From positions 1 through 64,000 of the forward strand of contig NZ_FQZG01000013.1 of assembly GCF_900141915.1 (NCBI RefSeq): a stretch of DNA of 64,000 nucleotides, given 5' to 3'. The stretch comes from Tessaracoccus bendigoensis DSM 12906. GTDB lineage: Bacteria > Actinomycetota > Actinomycetes > Propionibacteriales > Propionibacteriaceae. The notes below the pieces were generated by a model, which was given only the letters and a program-made list of their open reading frames with translations, was not told the DNA's origin and ran no database searches. Of this stretch, positions 17,473-26,811 are shown in pieces. Position numbers and translations under genes: made by a program. The number at the start of each line of letters is the position of its first letter. Within the stretch, counting starts at the first letter, position 1.

Positions 17473-19788
17473 ATGCAGACACGTTCCCGACGCCGATTCA
17501 TCCCATTCCTGGTTGCCGCGCTGATCGCCGCGATCGGCATCGTCGCGGTCCCGGAGCCGCAGCCCGCCGTGGCAGACGACCACCCCTACACCACTCCCGG
17601 TGAACGGGAGTACAACGGCCGTAAGTGGCGCACCACCTGCTCAAACTACTCCACCAATGTGCAGCGCTGCCGGGCGGAAATCTTTGCCACGCAGGCCAGG
17701 CTGGTCAACGGCAGGTATCAACTCGTCAACGAGTACGTCTTCAACAACCTGACCTACCTTCCCTCGCCCAGGGAGAGCTGGAAGGACAACCCGTTGGCGA
17801 AGGCCGGCCAGTTCACCGGAACGGACGGCCGGATCTGGCAGACCGAGTGCGATACCGCATGGACCGGCAAGAACGGTTGCCGCAGCTTCGCCTGGGTCAC
17901 CGTCATCAACCAGACCAAGACCGCCACCGGGTGGAAGTTCACGCCCGAGAACAAGTGGGTCTTCAACAACGTCGTCCAGTTCAAGGCTTCGCCGAAACCA
18001 CCGGTCGATCCCGCCTACGACAACCCGTGCAACGCCAAGGCACCCGACGGCTGGGCGTTCACGGAAGAGGGGCGCCCGCACGTCATCAAGACGCCGTACA
18101 CCCCGAACACCAACTACAACCCGATCTCGCTGGCGAACTTCATCAAGGTGGCTTTGCGGTCCACGACCCTGAGTGACGCCGACCGGTTGTGCTTCGCCCT
18201 GCTGGGCGCCAACCACCTGATCGACGACGGCGCGACGACGCGCACGTACCAGGGTGAGACCAGCCTTTGGCTGCCCTACCCGTTCGGGTTCAGCGCCAAC
18301 CCCTCCATCCCTGCCCTGACGACCGGCTGGTACTCGGGCCTCGGCCAGGCAGGCGCCATGACCTCGATGCTGGAACTCGCCAACTTCACCGGCGACCCCA
18401 AGTGGGATGCGTACGCCGACCAGCTGTTCAACTCGTACCTCGTCCCGATGTCCGAGGGTGGCTTCACCAACCGCGATAACGGCTTCCTATGGTTCGAGGA
18501 GTATCCCACCGACCCGCCGACGGTGGTCTACAACGGCCACTTCCAGGCGGTGCTCGCGCTCCACGCATACGGCAGGGAACGCCGTTCGGCCGACCCGGAG
18601 AAGTCGGATGCGGCCTTTGCCCTCTTCGATGACACGCTCGGGGCACTAGCCACCCAGGTCCCGAAGATGGAGGTGCCCGCCGAGGGCGGCACCATGTCCT
18701 CCTACGACATGGTGCGCGGCTACGACGCCGTCCCCCTGCGGGCCGTGAGCGTCGGTTCGGGCACCGCCACGATCACCGACACCCGCCTCAACGAAGCGCC
18801 CAGCACCGCGCTCCCGATCGGCACGCAGACCACTTTGGCCCCAAACAGGCTGCTCAACTCTTCGATGGAGACCAGCGCCGGCGCGCTGACCGGCTGGGTC
18901 GTCGTCAACAACAACTTAGCGGGCATCACGTTGAGGGACGGTTGGCTCGGGGTGCACCCGACCGGCAACGCGTGGGCGGGCGTCGAGCAGACGATCGCGG
19001 CAGGCACGTTCCCGGCGGGCTCCGAGTTGTCCTTCTCGATGATGTCGCGCCTCGAGATCCCCGAGGGAAAGGCGGGCACCGGCGGCAAGGTCGCCATCTA
19101 CTCGGTGTGCCCCAGCGGCACCACGTTGATCCACGAGAACGCCAAGAACCGCTCCCGTGAGGCGGCGTGGTCGGCCACCACCTTCAGGGCCCCGGCCGCC
19201 AACTGCTCGATCAAGGTGCAGCTGCTCACGTACTCGTACACGGTGACCAACACCACGGCCTGGTATGACGATGTCCAATTGCGGCTGGCCGATCCGGTCG
19301 GCGTCAGCATGACGCCGGAGTACGACCTGCTCGTGCACCGGACGCCCAGCAACCACCTCACCCTTCAAGGTTCGGGGCAGGTTCAGGTGCAGGGCTGGTA
19401 CGGCGGACGCTGGCAGGACATCGGCGACCCGGTCACGCTGAGCACCGACGGCGCCCAGGTGGAGATCCCCGAGCTGTACACGGGCCGCAACATCAACATC
19501 AACTACCACGACGGCCACGTCTCCGAGCTGCAGCGCATCGCGGCTTTCGCCGACCAACAGGGGTTCCCCGAGGAAGCCGAGATCCTCGACGCCACCGCGT
19601 ACAAGCTGAGCCGGATGTCGGTTGGCACGCCATACAACAAGGACAACCTCACCCGCGACTCCGAGCCGGAGACCATCACCCTCGACATGCTCACCGGGAC
19701 CATCGAGGTGGCCGCCGAGCCGGAGCCGATGGCCATCCAGCCCAGGTCGGTCCCGACCAGCATGGAACTGCCCGAGGCCACCAGCTGA
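17473..19788 (+). CDS. Secreted D-glucuronyl C5-epimerase-like protein with accessory domains
   Basis: 771 residues. An N-terminal signal (RRRFIPFLVAALIAAIGIVA, likely cut near AVADDH) implies export. Residues about 45-175 hold two related Cys-pair modules (W-x-T-x-C ... C, each ending WVFNN or YVFNN). Residues about 185-420 match the C-terminal fold of D-glucuronyl C5-epimerases: TGWYSGLGQAGAMTSML, GGFTNRDNGFLWFEEYPTDP and VVYNGHFQAVLALHAYGR. From about 440 to 615 a jelly-roll-like, possibly carbohydrate-binding segment follows, then a beta-rich tail. The family inverts C5 of glucuronate in polymers such as heparosan. Here the substrate may be the locus's own uronic acid polymer (inference). 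Confidence 0.72.
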   Translation: MQTRSRRRFIPFLVAALIAAIGIVAVPEPQPAVADDHPYTTPGEREYNGRKWRTTCSNYSTNVQRCRAEIFATQARLVNGRYQLVNEYVFNNLTYLPSPRESWKDNPLAKAGQFTGTDGRIWQTECDTAWTGKNGCRSFAWVTVINQTKTATGWKFTPENKWVFNNVVQFKASPKPPVDPAYDNPCNAKAPDGWAFTEEGRPHVIKTPYTPNTNYNPISLANFIKVALRSTTLSDADRLCFALLGANHLIDDGATTRTYQGETSLWLPYPFGFSANPSIPALTTGWYSGLGQAGAMTSMLELANFTGDPKWDAYADQLFNSYLVPMSEGGFTNRDNGFLWFEEYPTDPPTVVYNGHFQAVLALHAYGRERRSADPEKSDAAFALFDDTLGALATQVPKMEVPAEGGTMSSYDMVRGYDAVPLRAVSVGSGTATITDTRLNEAPSTALPIGTQTTLAPNRLLNSSMETSAGALTGWVVVNNNLAGITLRDGWLGVHPTGNAWAGVEQTIAAGTFPAGSELSFSMMSRLEIPEGKAGTGGKVAIYSVCPSGTTLIHENAKNRSREAAWSATTFRAPAANCSIKVQLLTYSYTVTNTTAWYDDVQLRLADPVGVSMTPEYDLLVHRTPSNHLTLQGSGQVQVQGWYGGRWQDIGDPVTLSTDGAQVEIPELYTGRNININYHDGHVSELQRIAAFADQQGFPEEAEILDATAYKLSRMSVGTPYNKDNLTRDSEPETITLDMLTGTIEVAAEPEPMAIQPRSVPTSMELPEATS

Positions 19789-19798
19789 ACTGGCAGCC

Positions 19799-19833
19799 AC
19801 CACGCGACCGGGGGCCCGCCCCGGCCGCGTGGT
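19799..19833 (+). terminator. Strong hairpin between the epimerase-like gene and the dehydrogenase gene
   Basis: ACCACGCG (19799-19806) then CCGGGG (19808-19813) pair with CCCCGG (19819-19824) then CGCGTGGT (19826-19833), a 14-bp stem with a single A/C mismatch and a 5-base loop. It starts 11 bases past the stop codon. It probably separates the secreted epimerase-like gene from the dehydrogenase operon. Confidence 0.65.
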
Positions 19834-19881
19834 AGTCTGCCCGGCGAGGTCCGACTATCCGTTGAACGGAAGGAAACCCAC

Positions 19882-21117
19882 ATGTTCTCGAGCGTCTGCG
19901 TTGTCGGCCTGGGATACATCGGCCTACCAACGGCCGCGATCCTGGCTGCGCAGGGGATCCATGTCACCGGCGTGGACGTCAAGGAGAGCTCGGTCGAGGC
20001 GATCAACGCCGGCCACGTGCCGTTCGTCGAACCCGACCTTGAGCGCTTCGTGGTCGACGCGGTCGGGAAAGGGCTGCTCCATGCCCAGACGGAACCGGGC
20101 CCCGCCGACGTCTACATCGTGGCGGTTCCGACGCCGTTCCACGAGGACAAGAGCGCGGACCTGTCGTACATCGAGGCGGCGGCCAAGTCGATCGCCCCGC
20201 ACCTGAGCGGCAACGAACTGCTGATCCTCGAGTCGACATCTCCGCCCGGAGCGACCCATCACATGGCCGATGTCGTGTTCGAATCACGCCCAGACCTCGC
20301 CGACTCCGGTTTGTTGTTCGCGCACTGCCCGGAACGCGTGCTGCCCGGCCGCGTCATGATCGAGTTGGTCGACAACGACCGCATCATCGGAGGCATCACC
20401 CCCGAGGCGGCCGAGCGGGCCGCCGACCTCTACCGTTCCTTCTGCAAGGGCGAACTTCTCCTCACCGACGCGACGACCGCCGAGATGGCCAAGCTCGTCG
20501 AGAACTCATTCCGCGACGTCAACATCGCGTTCGCGAACGAATTATCCGTCATCGCCGACAAGCTCGGCATCGACGTGTGGGAACTGATCGAACTGGCCAA
20601 CCATCATCCGCGCGTCAACATCCTGCAGCCCGGCCCCGGAGTCGGTGGCCACTGCATCGCCGTCGACCCCTGGTTCATCGTGTCGGCCGCCCCGGATGAG
20701 GCGCGCCTGATCCGCAGCGCCCGCGAGATCAACGACGCGAAGCCCGGTTGGGTCATCGACAAGGTGCTCGCCGCGGCCTACGGGCTCGATGCCCCGAAGG
20801 TCGCGCTGCTCGGGTTGGCGTTCAAGCCGAACATCGACGACCTACGCGAGTCGCCCGCGCTGGCGATCGCGGCGCAACTGGCCGACCGGATGCCCACCGC
20901 CCAACTGTTGGCGGTCGAGCCGCACGTACACGAGTTGCCCCGTCAGCTGGCCGGGCGCGACAACGTCACGCTGACCCCGCTCGCCGAGGCGCTTGAAACG
21001 GCCGACATCCTCGTTGTCCTCGTCGACCACGACGTATTCAAGGCCGTGCCTTCCGACAAGGTCGCCGGGAAGCACCTGGTCGACACCAAGGGTCTCTGGG
21101 ACCGCAAGAAGAAATGA
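19882..21117 (+). CDS. wecC: UDP-N-acetyl-D-mannosamine dehydrogenase
   Basis: A 411-residue dehydrogenase, expected to convert UDP-ManNAc to UDP-ManNAcA with two NAD+. NAD motif VVGLGYIGLPTAAI (residues 8-21), VPTPFHEDKSADLSYIEAA, and the active-site block PRVNILQPGPGVGGHCIAVD with catalytic Cys258; this last block is characteristic of WecC/MnaB enzymes. ATG with GGAAGGAAA upstream. The needed UDP-ManNAc would come from the 2-epimerase at 26812-27954. Its stop overlaps the following gene by ATGA. It differs clearly from the other dehydrogenase (1611-2903), implying two different uronic acids or redundancy. Confidence 0.9.
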   Translation: MFSSVCVVGLGYIGLPTAAILAAQGIHVTGVDVKESSVEAINAGHVPFVEPDLERFVVDAVGKGLLHAQTEPGPADVYIVAVPTPFHEDKSADLSYIEAAAKSIAPHLSGNELLILESTSPPGATHHMADVVFESRPDLADSGLLFAHCPERVLPGRVMIELVDNDRIIGGITPEAAERAADLYRSFCKGELLLTDATTAEMAKLVENSFRDVNIAFANELSVIADKLGIDVWELIELANHHPRVNILQPGPGVGGHCIAVDPWFIVSAAPDEARLIRSAREINDAKPGWVIDKVLAAAYGLDAPKVALLGLAFKPNIDDLRESPALAIAAQLADRMPTAQLLAVEPHVHELPRQLAGRDNVTLTPLAEALETADILVVLVDHDVFKAVPSDKVAGKHLVDTKGLWDRKKK

Positions 21118-21986
21118 ATCAGGCCCAACGACTCGTGCGACTTGCCGGACGGTTCAAGAACCACGTCACACCCCTGCTCGCCCTCACCGAAGGCCTTGTG
21201 CTGGGCGGGGGCCTCCTGCTGGTGGTCGATCATGCCATCCGCGGCGATGCACTGAGCGCGGTAGGGGCCCTCGCGTTGACGTTGGCCGCTGCGCTCCTCA
21301 CGTGGAAGCTCCACACCACAGGCGTGGCCGTCGGGCAGCTCCGCACGCTCCTGAAGCACGCCCCGGCGCCCGCTCCGCAGGTGACGGTCGTGCCAGCACC
21401 CGCCCCGCAGGCGCCCGACCCGCGCGAGAAGCTCAACACCATCGGAACATTTACCCCCGAGACCATCCCCGGCGCGGAGTCCGGTCGGATCGCAGCGGCC
21501 GTCACAACGGATCCGGATGCCCCGTTCCGGCTTCTCGTCGCGACAAAGGGTGCCAGCGGTGGTGGCGCGGCGGGCCGCAGCCTCGCGCTCGTCGGTTCCG
21601 ATGGGCTCGCACAAGCGTTGGCGGGACACTGCGCCGTCCACCGCATCCACCCCAGCATGAGCCAGGCGGAGTTCGTCAGCGCTGCCCCCGAGATCCTGGT
21701 GATCGAGGAGGACGCGTTGAACGGCGGCGCCTGGGATGGCGCCCTCGCACCCCAGGGGTCGCAACTGCTGCTCGAGCTTCGGGTCGCGATGGCGTCGATC
21801 CGGGCCGCTGAGGGATTCATCTACGTCATCCCCACCCGCGGCATGCAGGGGATGGCGGCTGAGGCGATGAGGGCCGACACCGTGCTCGTCGACGACGAGT
21901 TCGCGGCCCGGTTCACGGCCGAGGACGCACCCGACAGCCTGCTGAAGACGTTGGGGAATTACCGTCTCGGGGTGCCTGCGCTGTGA
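21114..21986 (+). CDS. Membrane-anchored unknown protein
   Basis: A 290-residue protein I do not recognise. Two adjacent hydrophobic spans (LLALTEGLVLGGGLLLVVDH and LSAVGALALTLAAALLTWKL, residues about 22-65) form a membrane hairpin. A Pro/Ala linker (APAPAPQVTVVPAPAPQAPD) follows, then a cytosolic alpha/beta domain with a methyltransferase-like feel (EILVIEEDALNGGAWDGALA, then a helix and strand). A methyltransferase fold is only a guess. It overlaps both neighbours by 4 bases (ATGA or GTGA), so it is translationally coupled to wecC and the tandem GT. Confidence 0.6.
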   Translation: MNQAQRLVRLAGRFKNHVTPLLALTEGLVLGGGLLLVVDHAIRGDALSAVGALALTLAAALLTWKLHTTGVAVGQLRTLLKHAPAPAPQVTVVPAPAPQAPDPREKLNTIGTFTPETIPGAESGRIAAAVTTDPDAPFRLLVATKGASGGGAAGRSLALVGSDGLAQALAGHCAVHRIHPSMSQAEFVSAAPEILVIEEDALNGGAWDGALAPQGSQLLLELRVAMASIRAAEGFIYVIPTRGMQGMAAEAMRADTVLVDDEFAARFTAEDAPDSLLKTLGNYRLGVPAL

Positions 21987-24130
21987 CCCGCCGCAACATC
22001 GTCATCTACGGCGACGTCAACCTCAACATCGTGGACGGTTCGGCCGCGTGGCTGGCGTCCCTCGCGGAAACGCTGACTCTGACTGACTCGACCGTCCATG
22101 TGGTCCTCAAGGCAACGGTGACGACCGACCGGTTGTTGCGCCGGATGGCGGCCAACCCCCACGTCGTGCTACACGAAGCGACCCCACGGGAGGGCCAACC
22201 TGCCATGACGGTCGACGTAGCGGTCGACAGGTTGGAAGAAGTCACCGCGCAGGTCGGGGCGACCGTCCTGATCACACGTGGGCGTGACCTGTCGCTTGCC
22301 GTGGCCCGTTCCGACGCGCTAGCCCCCATCCTGTGGGCCTACGTCACCGACTTCGCGTTCCCGTTCTCGATCCTGCCCGCAGCCCAGCATGCGCAACTCC
22401 GGGAGATCGCAACCCGCGCGTGCAGAATGTTCATGCAGACCGAGGACAGCCGCAGCTACCTCGAATCGATCGTCCCCGAGGCTGCGGGCAAGACTCTCCT
22501 GATGACGCCGACGGTGCCAGACGATTTCTTCATCGACGAGCCGATCGAGGCGGACGGCCCGCTCAAGCTGATCTACTCCGGCAAGCATCACCCCGATTGG
22601 CGCACCCTCGAGATGCTCGAACTCCCGGCGCGCCTGGCGGAGATCGGGGTCGAGGCGACGCTCACCGTCCTCGGCGACAAGGTCAGCGCACCGGACAAGG
22701 TCTGGGTCAAGGCGATGCGTTCCGGGCTGGAACAGCCCCCCGAATCGGTGACGTGGGGTGGCGGGTTGCCCCGCGAAGACGCGGTCGCTGAGATCTCCCG
22801 GCACGACGTCGGGCTCAGCTGGCGCACTTCCCGGCTCGACAACAGCCTGGAGATCTCCACCAAGCTGTTGGAGTACGCCGCCGCGGGTGCAGCCCCGCTC
22901 CTCAACCGCACCCGAGCACACGAGGCCCTCCTCGGGGTCGACTACCCCCTGTTCATCGACGATGATTCGACCGACGCAGTGGTCGCGACCCTGGCTGCGG
23001 CCAGGGGCAACCTCGCAGAGGCGCGGGCCACGGCCCGCGCGGCCGCCCGGCGCTACTCAAGCAGCGCGACGGCACTGCGCCTCGAGAGCTACTTCGCCCG
23101 ATCCGAGCCCGATCTCGGGGCGCATCCCGCGCGGAGTCAGCCACTGAACGTCGTCGTCGCCGGGCACGACCTGAAATTCGCGGGCGAGTTGCTGGCCATG
23201 CTGCAGGCCCGCCCGGACGTGGAGCTGCGGATCGATCAGTGGGAGGCCCTCTCAAGCCACGATGAAGCCGACTCCGAAGAACTCCTCGCCTGGGCCGATC
23301 TCGTCATCTGCGAGTGGGCAGGGCCAAACGCCGTGTGGTATTCGCAACGGGTCGCCCCGCACCAGCGGTTGTTGGTGCGACTGCACCGGTTCGAGCTCAC
23401 GTCCGCTTGGATCGGCGACATCGCCATCGACAAGGTCGACGCAGTGATCACGGTCTCCGAGTACTACCAGGACATGGTGCGCGCCAACACGGATTGGCCC
23501 CACGAACTGATCCACGCCATCCCGAACGGCCTGGACATGCAGGATCTGAACAGGCCGAAACTGGAAGATGCCAGGTTCACCCTTGGCCTCGTCGGCATGG
23601 TGCCCTTCCTGAAGCGCCCCGACCGCGCCCTCGACCTGCTCGAGGCGCTGCGCGCAAGGGATCGCCGGTTCAGGCTGGCGATCCGCGGCAGAAAGCCCTG
23701 GGAATACCCGTGGATCTGGCGCAAGCCGGAGGAGCAGGAACCGTACCGGAGGTTCTTCGAACGGATCGGCTCTTCGGACGACCTGTTGGAGAACGTCACA
23801 TTCGAGCCCTTCGGCGCCGACATGGGCAACTGGCTCCGGCGCGTCGGCTGGGTACTGTCCCCCTCTGAGCACGAAAGCTTCCACCTGGCACCTGCCGAGG
23901 GCATGGCCTCGGGGGCGCTGCCCCTGTTCTGGCCCCGCGACGGGGTCGTCCAGATCTTCGGAGACCGGTTCCTGTACGGCAGCGTCGAAGAGATGGCAGA
24001 CGCGGTCCTCGCCATGGTCGACGACCAGGACTCCCGGCGTCTTGCTGTCGAGTTCGCGCAGGCGGCCGCGACACGGTTTGACGCCCCAGTCGTCGACGCC
24101 CAGTGGCTTGACCTCCTACTCGCGCCCTAA
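21983..24130 (+). CDS. Tandem two-module glycosyltransferase
   Basis: 715 residues, two GT-B-like modules. Module 1 (about 1-375): IVIYGDVNLNIVDGSAAWLA, donor lobe LKLIYSGKHHPDWRTLEMLE, and EISTKLLEYAAAGAAPLLN at the nucleotide-sugar site. Module 2 (about 385-715): NVVVAGHDLKFAGELLAMLQ, AIPNGLDMQDLNRP, FTLGLVGMVPFLKRPDRALD, and SPSEHESFHLAPAEGMASGA, an intact E-x7-E-like pattern. The gene ends a rightward operon that starts with wecC. Two transferase modules in one protein suit addition of a disaccharide or alternating polymerisation; this is not provable from sequence. Confidence 0.8.
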   Translation: MTRRNIVIYGDVNLNIVDGSAAWLASLAETLTLTDSTVHVVLKATVTTDRLLRRMAANPHVVLHEATPREGQPAMTVDVAVDRLEEVTAQVGATVLITRGRDLSLAVARSDALAPILWAYVTDFAFPFSILPAAQHAQLREIATRACRMFMQTEDSRSYLESIVPEAAGKTLLMTPTVPDDFFIDEPIEADGPLKLIYSGKHHPDWRTLEMLELPARLAEIGVEATLTVLGDKVSAPDKVWVKAMRSGLEQPPESVTWGGGLPREDAVAEISRHDVGLSWRTSRLDNSLEISTKLLEYAAAGAAPLLNRTRAHEALLGVDYPLFIDDDSTDAVVATLAAARGNLAEARATARAAARRYSSSATALRLESYFARSEPDLGAHPARSQPLNVVVAGHDLKFAGELLAMLQARPDVELRIDQWEALSSHDEADSEELLAWADLVICEWAGPNAVWYSQRVAPHQRLLVRLHRFELTSAWIGDIAIDKVDAVITVSEYYQDMVRANTDWPHELIHAIPNGLDMQDLNRPKLEDARFTLGLVGMVPFLKRPDRALDLLEALRARDRRFRLAIRGRKPWEYPWIWRKPEEQEPYRRFFERIGSSDDLLENVTFEPFGADMGNWLRRVGWVLSPSEHESFHLAPAEGMASGALPLFWPRDGVVQIFGDRFLYGSVEEMADAVLAMVDDQDSRRLAVEFAQAAATRFDAPVVDAQWLDLLLAP

Positions 24131-24147
24131 GTGACAGGCCGACGTCG

Positions 24148-25251
24148 TCACCTGCCGTTAGCCGCCACTGCCCCGTCAAGCAGCATCGCGGCCCGCTCGG
24201 CCACCGCCGCATGTGTCCGCTCGGTGCGCATCAGGGGCTGGAAGGCATCCTGGAACGCCTGGTAGTTGCCGGGTTGCAGGAACCAGTGCACGTCGTCGAC
24301 GATGGTCGACTCCGGCACCCGGAAGACGCGGTGGTCGCCGAAATTGGAGCCCAACACCAGGTCGCGGTTGGCTGGGGTCGACATCCCAACCACGCTGCGG
24401 ATGCCCGCGCCGAGGCAGGCGGTCCCCATGCAGAGCGACTGGGTTCCGGTGACCCCGCCTCCCACGGTGAACAGTGCGCCAGCCATCGTGGCGGCGACCG
24501 TGGCCTCCTCGGCCCATCCCAGCATCTGGAGCCGGACCCTCGGGTCGTGCGTGAGCTGGCTGAGCCCCGCTTCGAACACGGCAGCCATCGGCCCGCCGCC
24601 GAGCACCTCGATGCTGACCGAGCCGACCTCGGGTGCCTGGAGCAGGGTCTCGACGAGCAACCGGGTGGCGGGAATCTGGTTCAGCTTGTCCTGGCTGAGC
24701 CGCGAGGCGAGTACGATCCGGGCGGTCCCATCGGGTGCGATCCGTTCCTGCGGGGCGACCACGCGCTCGGGGAAGAACGCCGCAGAGGCGCCGTTGGCCA
24801 GGACGTGGACGATCGCGGGGTCGATGCCGTCGAAGGCGCTCATGGTGTCCTGCAGAGACGAACTCGCCAGGGCAACCAGGCTGACCGCCCCGGCCCAGGT
24901 GTAGCCCTCATCCGAAGAGTTCCCATGGCTCATGTACGCCATCGGCACCCCCCAGCGGCGGCTCACCTCAACCCCCATCCGGCGGGCTCCGAACGGCTGC
25001 GCGAAGACGATGTCCCACGGGCCTTCGGCCTCCAGCGCGGCCGCGGTCGGTTCCCAGTCGTCCCAGTCGACGTCGAGGTTCACGGCCGCCGCTGCACCGG
25101 CGCGTTCTCGGACGAGCGCGTTGTTGGACACCAGCGCGACCTCCCTGCCGAGCGCCGTGAGCCCCTTCACCATGCCGACGGCCCAGTCCTGCAACCCGCC
25201 CCAAGGGGCCGTGGTGTGGACCGGAAGCACGATTCGCTGTGCCCGCTTCAC
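24148..25251 (-). CDS. GT-B (family 4-like) glycosyltransferase
   Basis: A 367-residue glycosyltransferase. TTAPWGGLQDWAVGMVKGL gives the N-terminal glycine-rich loop, AYMSHGNSSDEGYTW and ANGASAAFFPE mark the hinge region, and ARIVLASRLSQDKLNQIPAT opens the donor lobe. The usual E-x7-E site is weak (TVGGGVTGTQSLCMGTACLG), so activity or subfamily is less certain than for neighbouring GTs. GTG start overlaps the stop of the upstream gene (GTGA). It ends convergently 17 bases from the tandem GT gene, with no hairpin evident between them. Confidence 0.75.
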   Translation of the reverse strand: MKRAQRIVLPVHTTAPWGGLQDWAVGMVKGLTALGREVALVSNNALVRERAGAAAAVNLDVDWDDWEPTAAALEAEGPWDIVFAQPFGARRMGVEVSRRWGVPMAYMSHGNSSDEGYTWAGAVSLVALASSSLQDTMSAFDGIDPAIVHVLANGASAAFFPERVVAPQERIAPDGTARIVLASRLSQDKLNQIPATRLLVETLLQAPEVGSVSIEVLGGGPMAAVFEAGLSQLTHDPRVRLQMLGWAEEATVAATMAGALFTVGGGVTGTQSLCMGTACLGAGIRSVVGMSTPANRDLVLGSNFGDHRVFRVPESTIVDDVHWFLQPGNYQAFQDAFQPLMRTERTHAAVAERAAMLLDGAVAANGR

Positions 25252-26810
25252 CGCCCTGCCCCTTCCTGCTCAAATGACATCGTCGAAACCTGCGGCCCCG
25301 GCCCGCGGTGGAAGAGCCAACCGCCCGCCGGAGGGTTTGAAGGGGGCACAGCCGGGGCGCCTTCGACGATGGCGGCTTCAGCCCCGGGGCTCGCGCGGCG
25401 TCTCCTGGCGATGGCCCGGTCCAGTTCATCCTTCCCCGCGCCTGGCCCGAGGAACGCCTCGAACGCGTGTCCTCCCCTCGACAGCAGCGCCATGTCGCGC
25501 CAGGTGCAGGGCGTCAGCGTGGCAGATTCGTGGAAGAGCCGACCCTTGCCGTCAAACTCGGCCACCAGTTCGTCGAGCCGGTCGTAGGCGTCCAACTCGT
25601 CGACCTTCAGCACGCAGTTTCGACGCAGCACCAGGGTGCGCGGCCCGAACCGATCAGGCAGACACGCGCGCACCGACTCGACGCCCCGCGCCCACGTGGT
25701 GCGCCATGGGGCGCCGGTGATGGGGTCGTCGGCCCCGGGCGTCAAGGCCACGGCGATCGGGCTCGGCTGGGGTCGGCGCCCGACGACGGCGTCGGCGAGC
25801 TCCGCGACCGAGGCGACCGGCGTCGGCCACCAGCGGCGCAGCAGGTTTGTCGCGACACAGGCCACCGTTTCCAGGTTCCGATCACTTCGTGGAGGGACCG
25901 ACCCGTCGCGGTCGAACGGCACCCGGAGCCCGGCGATGCTGCGCGTGTGCGGAGCCAGTTGTTTCAGCATCGACTCTGCGGCCCAGGGCAGGACGATGTC
26001 GTCGGAGCCGAGCAGCAGCGTCCACTGTCCTTCGAGAGCATCAACCACCCGCCGCCACCCGGCTACCGGATCGTCGGAGATGTCGTGACGCCTGACCCCG
26101 CCCCAGGCGCCGAACCTTAGCCTTGGCACCACACTGTGCGCGGCCACCCACTCCCGCGGAAACGTGTCCCCGGTCAGGTCGACGACGTGCACGTCGATGT
26201 CGTCGATGCTCTGCGCCTGCGCGGCGAGGATGGTCTCGTCCTGCCGACGATCGGGGCCCGAGCCGACGATCAGGACCGACAGGATCGGCGGGGCTGCGAC
26301 CGGCCGGGCGGGCCACAGCGGAAGGTTGCGCAGCGGGGCGGTTGCCGCGGCGCCGCCCACCGTGGTGGGCTCCAACGCGGCGACCCTGCCGAGCAGGTCG
26401 ACCAGGAGTTCCTCGGCGTCACCCAACCGGGTGTCGAAACCCCGCACCGAGGCGTAGTCCGCCATTGTGAAGCCTCCGCCGTAGACCCGTTCGTCGGTTA
26501 CACCTGCCAGCTCGGACACCCCCGGCTGCCGCCAGCCTGGGAGCACCTCGGCGGGCCCGCTGATCAGCGTCACGCGATCGGTGAGCACCCCTTGGAGGGC
26601 GGCCCCCCAGCCCACGGCTCGCCCGACCCGGGCGCTCCGCACAGGGACCAGCGATGCCCCCTCGTCCGTCAACTCACGGCTGAGCAGCCCACCTTCCAAC
26701 ACCATGACGGCGACGGGGCAACCGTCCGCGGCAGCCAGCCAAGCCTTGGCGACTTCAACGGTCGACGGGTCGTCGTGCGCGACGAGGTCGACAACCAGCG
26801 AAACCGACAT
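25248..26810 (-). CDS. GT2-like glycosyltransferase, divergent
   Basis: 520 residues. The central region reads like a family 2 GT-A fold: PILSVLIVGSGPDRRQDETI, strand DIDVHVVDLTGD, then QWTLLLGSDDIVLPWAAESM with the metal-binding Asp pair. A preceding segment (1-185) resembles the second half of such a fold (YGGGFTMADYASVRGFDTRL, like the usual GGFDE motif), and the C-terminal part is unlike any family I know. ATG at 26810, one base after the 2-epimerase stop (TGAGATG), indicating coupling. The frame is open back to 26900 without coding character. The domain order is odd for GT2. Confidence 0.65.
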   Translation of the reverse strand: MSVSLVVDLVAHDDPSTVEVAKAWLAAADGCPVAVMVLEGGLLSRELTDEGASLVPVRSARVGRAVGWGAALQGVLTDRVTLISGPAEVLPGWRQPGVSELAGVTDERVYGGGFTMADYASVRGFDTRLGDAEELLVDLLGRVAALEPTTVGGAAATAPLRNLPLWPARPVAAPPILSVLIVGSGPDRRQDETILAAQAQSIDDIDVHVVDLTGDTFPREWVAAHSVVPRLRFGAWGGVRRHDISDDPVAGWRRVVDALEGQWTLLLGSDDIVLPWAAESMLKQLAPHTRSIAGLRVPFDRDGSVPPRSDRNLETVACVATNLLRRWWPTPVASVAELADAVVGRRPQPSPIAVALTPGADDPITGAPWRTTWARGVESVRACLPDRFGPRTLVLRRNCVLKVDELDAYDRLDELVAEFDGKGRLFHESATLTPCTWRDMALLSRGGHAFEAFLGPGAGKDELDRAIARRRRASPGAEAAIVEGAPAVPPSNPPAGGWLFHRGPGPQVSTMSFEQEGAGR

Positions 26811-26811
26811 C

